A stretch of 8,409 nucleotides of DNA from Candidatus Krumholzibacteriia bacterium (GTDB taxonomy: Bacteria > Krumholzibacteriota > Krumholzibacteriia > LZORAL124-64-63): positions 1 to 8,409 of the forward strand of contig JACZKN010000108.1 in the NCBI GenBank assembly GCA_014859985.1. The letters run 5' to 3'. Shown one piece after another: positions 1-7,280 of this stretch. Position numbers and translations under genes: made by a program. The first letter of the stretch is position 1; every line of letters starts with the position of its first letter. The notes beneath the pieces are model-generated. The model worked only from the letters and a program-made list of their open reading frames with translations, was not told the origin of the DNA and did not search any database.

Positions 1-929
1 GCCCAGGGCAGCGCCTGCCGCCAGCGCGCGCCGGGCAGGGTCACGGCCGTCACCGCGCCGGAGAAGACCCCCGATTCGGCCGCGGGATTCTCCAGCCGCA
101 CCCGCGCCTCGCCGATGTCCCGCAGCCGCTGGCGCGGATCCTTCGACAGGCAGCGCCGCAGCACCTGCTCCACCTGCGGCGGCAGGCCCGCCGGCAAGGT
201 GCTCCACTCGGGCTCGACCTTGAGGATGCCGGCCATGGTGTCGCTGGCGGTCTCGCCGGCGAACAGCTGCTTGCCCGTCAGCATCTCGAAGAGGATCACG
301 CCGAAGGCCCAGATGTCGGTGCGCCGGTCCATCTCCTTGCCGCGGGCCTGCTCGGGGCTCATGTAGGCGGCCGTGCCCATGACGGTGCCGGCCAGGGTCA
401 TGGCCGCGGTCATGGTCGGGGCGCTGGAGATGTGGCCTTCGCCCGCGGTCTGGCCCGCGTAGGCCCGGGCCAAGCCGAAGTCCAGCACCTTGACCTTGCC
501 GTCGGGGGTGCGCTTGACGTTGGCGGGCTTCAGGTCGCGGTGGATGATGCCCTTCTCGTGGGCCTCCTCGAGGCCCTCGGCGATCTGGCGTGCCACGTCC
601 ACGGCCTCGTCCACCGCCAGGGGGCCGCGCTTGAGGATCTCGGACAGGTCCTCGCCCTCGACCAGCTCCATCACCAGGTAGGTGCACTCGGCGGTGTGCT
701 CGAAGCCGAAGATCGAGGCGATGTTCGGATGGTGCAGCGAAGCCAGCACCTTGGCCTCGCGCTGGAAGCGGGCCAGGCGGTCAGCGTCGGCGGCGAACTC
801 CGGCGGCAGGACCTTCACCGCCACCTCCCGGCCCAGGACCGTGTCCTGGGCGCGGTAGACGGCGCCCATGCCGCCCTGGCCGATCTTCTCCCCGATCCGG
901 TAGTGGGTCAGCATCAGGCCAGGCTGCAT
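1..929 (-). CDS. Serine/threonine protein kinase (C-terminal part beyond window)
   Basis: Eukaryotic-type (Hanks) Ser/Thr kinase; 309 residues are visible and the frame is open at the left edge. Seen: glycine loop GQGGMG (about 17-22), ATP-binding lysine in VAVK (K39), helix-C glutamate in FQREAK (E58), catalytic loop HRDLKPAN (130-137, D132, K134, N137), DFG (150-152), activation segment rich in Thr/Ser ending in SPE (191-193), and DIWAFG (205-210). All catalytic residues are present, so it should be active. The start ATG at 929 has GGAG 5 bases upstream; another ATG at 940 is out of frame. The kinase domain ends near residue 280. A linker then leads to WRQALPW, where this family usually enters a membrane helix followed by an extracytoplasmic sensor such as a TolB/WD40-like propeller or TPRs; that part is inference. 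It probably phosphorylates cytoplasmic proteins in response to an envelope signal. It seems to have its own promoter, since a terminator separates it from the upstream gene. Confidence 0.93.
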   Translation of the reverse strand, partial: MQPGLMLTHYRIGEKIGQGGMGAVYRAQDTVLGREVAVKVLPPEFAADADRLARFQREAKVLASLHHPNIASIFGFEHTAECTYLVMELVEGEDLSEILKRGPLAVDEAVDVARQIAEGLEEAHEKGIIHRDLKPANVKRTPDGKVKVLDFGLARAYAGQTAGEGHISSAPTMTAAMTLAGTVMGTAAYMSPEQARGKEMDRRTDIWAFGVILFEMLTGKQLFAGETASDTMAGILKVEPEWSTLPAGLPPQVEQVLRRCLSKDPRQRLRDIGEARVRLENPAAESGVFSGAVTAVTLPGARWRQALPW

Positions 930-983
930 GGAGTCTCCATGGTCGATGGGGACGGGGGCAGGTGCGCCCGCGGAACACGTCGG

Positions 984-1045
984 GGCAGGATAACCAAAAT
1001 CATAGGAAAACGCCCTGAAATTGATGGCTGCCGGTCAAATGGAAT
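984..1045 (-). promoter_or_regulatory. AT-rich stretch, probable promoter of the kinase gene
   Basis: This is the only clearly AT-rich segment in the 170-base gap between the epimerase-like gene and the kinase start. On the minus strand it holds a TATGAT hexamer (999-1004), a fair -10 match about 70 bases before the kinase ATG. I see no good -35 at 16-18 bases: TTGACC further upstream is too far, at 28 bases. The location makes a promoter likely, but the exact boxes are a guess. Confidence 0.3.
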
Positions 1046-1067
1046 GGCCGGGGGCAGGCCCCCGGCC
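1046..1067 (-). terminator. GC-rich hairpin terminator after the epimerase-like gene
   Basis: A perfect 10-bp inverted repeat (GGCCGGGGGC / GCCCCCGGCC) with a 2-base loop lies 33 bases past the stop of the epimerase-like gene. On the minus strand it is followed by ATTCCATTTG, a broken T-rich tail. It probably ends the upstream transcript and isolates the kinase gene. The T-tract is weak, so termination may be partial or Rho-assisted. Confidence 0.6.
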
Positions 1068-1099
1068 TCTCCGCGCCTAGAACGTCCCGGGGCCGAGGC

Positions 1100-2272
1100 T
1101 CAGCCCTTGGCCGCGTGCCAGGCCGCCAGCGCCGCGGCCTCGCGCTCGGCGCTCAGCCCCGCGCGCTTGGTCACCCCTTCGCGCCGGTCCTCGGGCAGCT
1201 CGTCGTACCAGGCAAGGGTGTCCCGGACCGTGTCCACCAGGGGCCGGAAGGTCAGGCCCGCGGCGACGGCCCGGCCGATGCCGCGGCTGCCGAAGCCCGC
1301 GTAGTCGCCCTCGGCGGGGATCCAGCAGGGCATGTCCATCCAGGCGCCGATCTCCTGCTCTTCCAGGAAGGCGTTGTCCGCCCAGACGAAGGTGGCGTCG
1401 CTGCCCGTGGCCTCCTTGCAGCTCTCGAGCAGGCCCTTCATGGTCAACGGCTGCTCCGGGTGGGGCCCGGTGACGTTGAAGGTGCCGCCGGTGCGCCGCT
1501 CCATGCACCGCACCTGGAAAGCCGTCAGGTCGCGGCCGTCGATGATCTGGATCGGGTCGCTGCCGTCGCCGGGCGCCAGCACCTCGCCGCCCTTGCGCAC
1601 CCGCACCGGCCAGTAGCCGCCGCGGAAGCTGAAGTCCCGGGGCCCCACGATCAGCCCGGGGCGGAAGATGGTGTGGTTGTCCGGGTAGATGCGGCGCACC
1701 CGGTTCTCGCACTCGGCCTTGAAGGGGCCGAAGAGCTCGCCGGTGTACTCCAGCTCGTCCGCGTTGGGGGCCTCGCCCACGGGGGTCGTCTCGTCGCCGC
1801 CGGGCTGGGAGAAGTCGGTGTACACGGAGATGGAGGAGACGTACATGAAGTGGCCCACCGCCGGCTGCAGCAGCACGGCCGTCCGCTCGACGATCTTCGG
1901 GATGTGGGGCCAGATGTCGATCGCCAGGTCCCAGGTGCGGCCGCCGGCGAGCACCTCTTCGAGGGCCTTCAGCCCGTCGGCCGCCTCGGGATCGCGGTCG
2001 CCGACCAGGCACTCCACGCCGGGGAACAGCTCGTCCGAGCGGTTGCCCCGGTTGAAAAGGGTGACGGCGTGGCCGCGGTCCAGCAGCGCCTGCACCAGGT
2101 GGGGACCGGTCTGGCCGGTGCCGCCCAGGATGAGCACCTTCAGGCGGTCCGGGGCCGCGTCGGCGGCCCGGGCCCAGCCGACCAGCGGCGAGGCGACACC
2201 GGACAGGCCGACCGCGGCGCCGGTCAGGGCGGCCGTGCGCAGGAATTCGCGGCGGGTGGTGGCGTAGGTCAT
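1100..2272 (-). CDS. Tat-signal NAD-dependent epimerase/dehydratase-like protein
   Basis: A 390-residue protein of the extended short-chain dehydrogenase (NAD-dependent epimerase/dehydratase) superfamily. The N-terminus is a twin-arginine signal: RREFL at 7-11, a hydrophobic stretch to about 31, then an Ala-rich region with likely cleavage near residues 36-40. The mature part opens with a beta strand and the dinucleotide-binding motif GGTGQTG (50-56). It continues with NRG (74-76, typical of NADP/NAD ribose contact), the YVSSISVY strand (144-151) and RPGLIVGPRD (204-213). The usual catalytic YxxxK reads FGPFK (181-185): the lysine K185 is kept but Tyr is replaced by Phe. Substrate unknown; relatives are annotated only as sugar-nucleotide epimerase or reductase-like. 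The start ATG has GGGAG upstream. It follows the HDOD gene after 118 bases and is followed by a hairpin terminator. Superfamily is certain; catalytic function is doubtful given F181. Export is inferred from the signal. Confidence 0.9.
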   Translation of the reverse strand: MTYATTRREFLRTAALTGAAVGLSGVASPLVGWARAADAAPDRLKVLILGGTGQTGPHLVQALLDRGHAVTLFNRGNRSDELFPGVECLVGDRDPEAADGLKALEEVLAGGRTWDLAIDIWPHIPKIVERTAVLLQPAVGHFMYVSSISVYTDFSQPGGDETTPVGEAPNADELEYTGELFGPFKAECENRVRRIYPDNHTIFRPGLIVGPRDFSFRGGYWPVRVRKGGEVLAPGDGSDPIQIIDGRDLTAFQVRCMERRTGGTFNVTGPHPEQPLTMKGLLESCKEATGSDATFVWADNAFLEEQEIGAWMDMPCWIPAEGDYAGFGSRGIGRAVAAGLTFRPLVDTVRDTLAWYDELPEDRREGVTKRAGLSAEREAAALAAWHAAKG

Positions 2273-2390
2273 GGTTCACTCCCGGAAGGCTGGGCGGCGC
2301 CCCGGGGGGCGGGGCCGCGGGCGTCGCGTCCAAGGGCAGGGGCCGGAACGGGTGCTTTACGGGGAGGCGGCCCGGCGGGTTGCGGTCCGG
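2273..2390. other. Intergenic region with GC-rich imperfect hairpin
   Basis: This 118-base gap between the HDOD gene and the epimerase-like gene contains an imperfect hairpin at 2294-2318: GCGG and CCCCG arms with a 2-base bulge and a five-G loop. No T-tract follows on the minus strand, so terminator activity is uncertain. The Shine-Dalgarno (GGGAG, 2279-2283) of the downstream gene lies at its end. I see no convincing promoter boxes. Confidence 0.3.
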
Positions 2391-3272
2391 TCAACTGACC
2401 AGGGTCAGGATCTCCAGGGAATGGCGGATCTCCTGGCCGATGGCGGCGTGGTGCTTGGCGCAGCCGCCAAGGTCCAGGCCCAGCAGTTCCAGGGCGGCCG
2501 GGTTGCAGGCCGCGGGCGGGTGGGCGCCCGGCGCGCCGTAGCCCAGTTCGTAGGCCGTGAAGTCGGCCACGTGGACCAGTGCCGTCAGCTGGGGGTGCTG
2601 CTGCGCCGACTCGGGCGTGTGGTGCAGGTGGATGGCCTCGACCACGCTGGGCGGGAAGTTCCAGCCCCGGAACACCGCCTTGGCGATGGTCGCGTGGTTG
2701 ACCTGGAAGAGCTGGGACTCGGTGTCGTACCACGAGAGGTGCTGCTCCGTGGCCACCTGGCAGAGCTCGGCGAAGTCCTCGGCGAAGTGGCGCTTCTCGA
2801 TGAGCTTGCCCACGTCGTGGAGCAGGCCCACCACGAAGGCCTCCTCCTGCTGCTTCAGCCCCCGGGCCGCGGCGAACGTCTTGCACCCCGCGGCCACCGC
2901 CACGCTGTGGGTCCAGAACTTCGCCATGTCCACGGCGCCGGTGGACGGCTCGTCCTTGAAGTACTCGAAAACGCCGGTGGCCAGGGCCGCGCTGCGCACC
3001 GCCTGGAAGCCGAGGATCACCACCGCCCGGGCGATGGTCTTGATCTCCTGCTTGTAGCCGTAGAAGGCCGAGTTCACCAGGTGCAGCACCTTCGCCGCCA
3101 GGGCCTGGTCCTGGTTGATGAGCTCGGCGATCTGCGGGACCGCCACCTGGGGATCCTGCATCTTGCGGAACAGTTCCTGGTACACCACCGGCAGGGTGGG
3201 GATGTCGACCATCATCCCCTTCAGCTCGCGGGGATGGACGTCGAACAGCGATTTCTTCAGAACGGCGCCCAC
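2391..3272 (-). CDS. HDOD domain protein (HD-superfamily signalling protein)
   Basis: A 293-residue single-domain HDOD protein, counted from the GTG at 3272. HDOD proteins are HD-superfamily relatives that act in regulation of motility, cell cycle or second-messenger output; the partner here is unknown. Seen: IPTLP (24-28) opening the domain, VNSAFYG (66-72), ILGFQAVR (86-93), FWTHS (119-123), LLHDVGK (150-156), WNFPPSVVEAIHLHH (204-218) and HVADF (234-238). H122, H152/D153, H193, H217/H218 and D237 reproduce the order of metal ligands of HD phosphohydrolases, so metal binding cannot be excluded. No GYP motif, signal peptide or membrane helix is seen. GTG was chosen because GGAGGAG lies 5 bases upstream; an in-frame ATG at 3311 would add 13 residues but has only AGGA one base away. 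It follows selD by 75 bases and is probably co-transcribed with it. Confidence 0.88.
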   Translation of the reverse strand: MGAVLKKSLFDVHPRELKGMMVDIPTLPVVYQELFRKMQDPQVAVPQIAELINQDQALAAKVLHLVNSAFYGYKQEIKTIARAVVILGFQAVRSAALATGVFEYFKDEPSTGAVDMAKFWTHSVAVAAGCKTFAAARGLKQQEEAFVVGLLHDVGKLIEKRHFAEDFAELCQVATEQHLSWYDTESQLFQVNHATIAKAVFRGWNFPPSVVEAIHLHHTPESAQQHPQLTALVHVADFTAYELGYGAPGAHPPAACNPAALELLGLDLGGCAKHHAAIGQEIRHSLEILTLVS

Positions 3273-3347
3273 GCGGTCTCCTCCACGGGCCTCGGTGCCG
3301 GGGTTTCGCATTTCCTATCGTCTTGAGGGGGATGGGGTTGAGGTAAA

Positions 3348-4403
3348 TCAGCCGGGGAAGACCAGCCGGGGTTCCCCGGGGGCGCAGGCGCGGACCTCGC
3401 CCACCTCGACCGCGCACAGGGCGCCGTGGGCCAGGGCTGCCGCCGCCAGACCGGCCATCCGTCCGGCGGGCACGGCCACCAGCAGGCCGCCGCTGGTCTG
3501 GGGGTCGTTCAGCAGGCCGCGCAGGTCCTCCTCTACGCCCTCGCCGTAGCGGACCGAGCCGCCGGTGAAGGCCGCGTTGGACCGGGTGCCGCCGCAGGTG
3601 AAGCCCTCGCCGCAGAGGCGGACCGCCCCCGGCAGAAGCGGCAGGCGGGCCGGGTCGATCACCAGCTGCACCCCGGAGCCCGCGGCCATCTCCAGGGCGT
3701 GGCCGGTCAGGCCGAAGCCGGTGATGTCGGTGGCGGCGGAGGCCCCGTGCTCCCACAGCACGGCGCCGCAGCGGTTGAGCGCCGTCATGCAGCCGACCAG
3801 GGCGGCGTAGCCGGCCTCGTCCAGGCGGCCCTTCTTCAGGGCGGCCGCCAGGGCGCCGGTGCCCAGGGGCTTGGTCAGGATCAGCCGGTCGCCGGGCCGG
3901 GCGGTGCAGTTGCGCAGGATGCGGTCCGGGTGCACCAGGCCGGTCACCGAGAGGCCGAACTTCACCTCGTCGTCGCGCACCGTGTGGCCCCCGCCCACGG
4001 CGCAGCCGGCCTCGCGGCAGACCTCGCCCGCACCGGCGAGGATCTCGCCCAGCGCGGCGTTGGGCACGCCCGCCGGGGGGTAGCCCAGCAGGTTCAGCGC
4101 CACCAGGGGCACCCCGCCCATGGCGTAGACGTCGCTCAGGGAGTTGGCCGCGGCCACGCGGCCGAAGGTGCGCGGGTCGTCGACGACCGGGGTGATGAAG
4201 TCGGCGGTCGCCACCAGGGCGCGCTCGGCGTCCAGGCGGTAGACGGCGGCGTCGTCCGACGTCTCGAAGCCGACCAGGATGTCGGCCGGGGCGGCGGCGC
4301 GGATGGTGGCGAGGATCTGGTCCAGGTCCCCCGGACTCAGCTTGGCTGCTCAGCCCGCGCTCTTGGCGAACTTCGTCAGGTGGATCTTCTCCGCGTTCGG
4401 CAT
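3348..4403 (-). CDS. selD: Selenide, water dikinase, selenocysteine-containing
   Basis: SelD makes selenophosphate from selenide and ATP, the selenium donor for selenocysteinyl-tRNA and selenouridine. The full product is 351 residues with Sec at position 18 (TGA at 4352-4350); the usual family length is about 350. Seen: N-terminal KFAKSAG-U-AAKLSP, where Sec sits at the catalytic Cys position (C17 in E. coli) followed by the essential lysine K21. After this come TADFITPVVDDP (66-77), FGRVAAANSLSDVYAMGG (from about 79) and GGHTVRDDEVKFG, all ATP/Mg-binding signatures of the family. The ATG at 4403 has a perfect AAGGAGG 5 bases upstream, and the frame from it to the stop at 3350-3348 is broken only by the one TGA. 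Gene callers that read TGA as stop would start at the GTG at 4214 or nearby and lose 63 residues. It lies 46 bases after glnS and 75 before the HDOD gene. selA, selB and selC are not in the window. Confidence 0.95.
4317..4352 (-). promoter_or_regulatory. UGA-Sec codon and bacterial SECIS-like hairpin in selD
   Basis: After the UGA (4352-4350) the mRNA has a 9-base spacer, then CUG-A-GUCC (4340-4333), a 9-base loop GGGGGACCU (4332-4324) and GGACCAG (4323-4317). This is a 7-bp stem with a single bulged A. The loop begins 17 bases after the UGA and its first base is G. Both points fit the general description of bacterial SECIS elements: loop about 16-37 bases downstream, and G in the first two loop positions. 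A shorter competing hairpin, GUCC-GGG-GGAC, is also possible. Pairing was done by eye. Confidence 0.7.
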
Positions 4404-4408
4404 GGACA

Positions 4409-4415
4409 CCTCCTT
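4409..4415 (-). promoter_or_regulatory. Strong ribosome binding site deciding the selD start
   Basis: AAGGAGG on the minus strand, 5 bases before the ATG at 4403. It is the best Shine-Dalgarno in the window and supports initiation upstream of the in-frame TGA, hence read-through as selenocysteine. Confidence 0.85.
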
Positions 4416-4449
4416 CCTCGCGTCAGGTTCGCAGCGGCAGGGGCCCGCG

Positions 4450-6168
<1,719 letters not shown>

Positions 6169-6250
6169 GGCGCGCTTCTTCTTTGGTCCGGGTCGGTTCG
6201 TGGGGGAGCTGCGCCGTGCCAGGTCGCGCGAAGGCTCCGGGGAAGCTCCC

Positions 6251-6279
6251 AAGCTAATCGGGACCGTGGGGCTTGTAAA
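6251..6279 (-). promoter_or_regulatory. Candidate promoter of the glnS unit
   Basis: On the minus strand TTTACA (6279-6274, five of six bases of the -35 consensus) is followed after 17 bases by TAGCTT (6256-6251, a poor -10). It lies about 83 bases before the glnS ATG. The spacing is right but the -10 is weak; assigned by eye only. Confidence 0.35.
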
Positions 6280-6317
6280 CCCCGTGGCCGGCCGCCATGT
6301 CCCGGGTCGATTCGGGA

Positions 6318-6345
6318 ATGACAGGAGCAATTCAGTGTGTTATCT
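6318..6345 (+). promoter_or_regulatory. Candidate promoter of the cytochrome b / cytochrome c unit
   Basis: ATGACA (6318-6323) and TTATCT (6340-6345), spaced 16 bases, resemble sigma-70 -35/-10 boxes and lie about 54 bases before the GTG start at 6399. The surrounding 30 bases are locally AT-richer than the flanks. The same ATG heads an in-frame N-terminal extension of the membrane protein; if translation started there this could not be the promoter. Confidence 0.35.
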
Positions 6346-6398
6346 CGAAGGGGGAATTGCCGAGACGGCTGGAGGAGCCGCGCCACCCTGGAGAGTCC

Positions 6399-7277
6399 GT
6401 GTTGGCCAAGAGCAGCGATCGGGTGCACCGCGCCGTGCTGGGGATACTGGGTCTGACGACGGCCGCGTCCGTGGCCTGGGTCCTCTGGCAAGGGCACGAC
6501 TTCTACCGGACCCCCCTGGCCGACCGCCCCCACCACGCCGATTTCCGCGACTTCCGGCCGGCCGGCCGCATCGGCCACGGCCTGGGCATCGTCGGTAGCG
6601 CCATGGTGCTGCTGCTGCTGTTGTACTCGCTGCGCAAGCGCTGGAAACCGCTGGCCCGCGCCGGACCGCTGCGCTATTGGCTGCGCTACCACATCTTCCT
6701 GGGCGTGGCCGGTCCCGTGCTCATCACCCTGCACACCTCGTTCAAGGTGGACGGGCTGGTGGCCGTCAGCTACTGGTCCATGGCCGCCGTCGCCCTCAGC
6801 GGCGTCTTCGGCCGCTACCTGTACCAGCAGATCCCGCGCAACGTGCTGGGCGAGGCGCTGGCTCCGGAGGCCGTGGAGCAGCGCAACGAGACCATCCTGG
6901 TGGACCTGGCCGGCCGCTGGGGTGCCGACCAGAAGGCCCTGGACGCCTTGGACCGCCTGGCCTTGGGCGCCCTGGAGGGCCGGCCCGTTCCGGCCGCGCT
7001 GCTGGTCCTGCCGGCGGTGAACCTGATCCTGGCGCGTCGTTTGCAGAAATGGTCCCGGGCCCACGGTATGCCGGCGGACGGGGAGCCCCGGGACCTGGCC
7101 CGCCAATGGGTGCTGGCAGCCCGGCGGCTGCACGTGTTCCACCTCGTCCGGGACCTCTTCCACTGGTGGCACGTGTTCCATAAACCCTTTGCGATCATCA
7201 TGATCCTGGTGATGTTCGTGCACGTGGCCGTGGCCGTGGCCCTCGGCTACACCTGGATCCTGGGCTCCGGAAGTTGA
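6399..7277 (+). CDS. Five-helix membrane cytochrome b-like protein (ferric-reductase-type haem ligands)
   Basis: A 292-residue integral membrane protein. Predicted helices lie at about 12-30, 59-78, 96-115, 124-142 and 262-288; a weaker hydrophobic stretch is at 198-214. Two helices carry histidines one haem-stack apart: H98/H112 in the third and H261/H275 in the fifth. This double H-x13-H pattern is that of ferric reductase/NOX dihaem b proteins; no FAD or NAD domain is present here. Other notable motifs are SGVFGRYLY (134-142) after helix 4, and WWHVFHKPF (256-264) before helix 5. Between helices 4 and 5 lies a charged region of about 110 residues. I infer transmembrane electron transfer to the cytochrome c encoded next, whose ATG comes 3 bases after this stop. 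The GTG at 6399 was chosen for GGAG 5 bases upstream; in-frame ATGs at 6297 and 6318 have no good site and add a non-membrane extension. The natural electron donor is unknown. Confidence 0.8.
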   Translation: MLAKSSDRVHRAVLGILGLTTAASVAWVLWQGHDFYRTPLADRPHHADFRDFRPAGRIGHGLGIVGSAMVLLLLLYSLRKRWKPLARAGPLRYWLRYHIFLGVAGPVLITLHTSFKVDGLVAVSYWSMAAVALSGVFGRYLYQQIPRNVLGEALAPEAVEQRNETILVDLAGRWGADQKALDALDRLALGALEGRPVPAALLVLPAVNLILARRLQKWSRAHGMPADGEPRDLARQWVLAARRLHVFHLVRDLFHWWHVFHKPFAIIMILVMFVHVAVAVALGYTWILGSGS

Positions 7278-7280
7278 GCC

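Noticed and set aside
2269..3756. Long minus-strand frame spanning the HDOD gene and the end of selD
   Set aside because: The translation is Arg/Pro/Gly-rich without motifs, while the overlapping frames encode clear HDOD and SelD proteins.
4350..4352. TGA in selD as a true stop, making selD a pseudogene or a short protein starting at the GTG at 4214
   Set aside because: The region upstream of 4214 is homologous to the conserved SelD N-terminus, has a perfect ribosome site, and the TGA falls on the known Sec position with a SECIS-like hairpin after it.
6169..6330. N-terminal extension of GlnRS to an ATG at 6330
   Set aside because: The extension is low-complexity and Pro/Arg-rich, unlike the family N-terminus. 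It would also cover the divergent promoter region.
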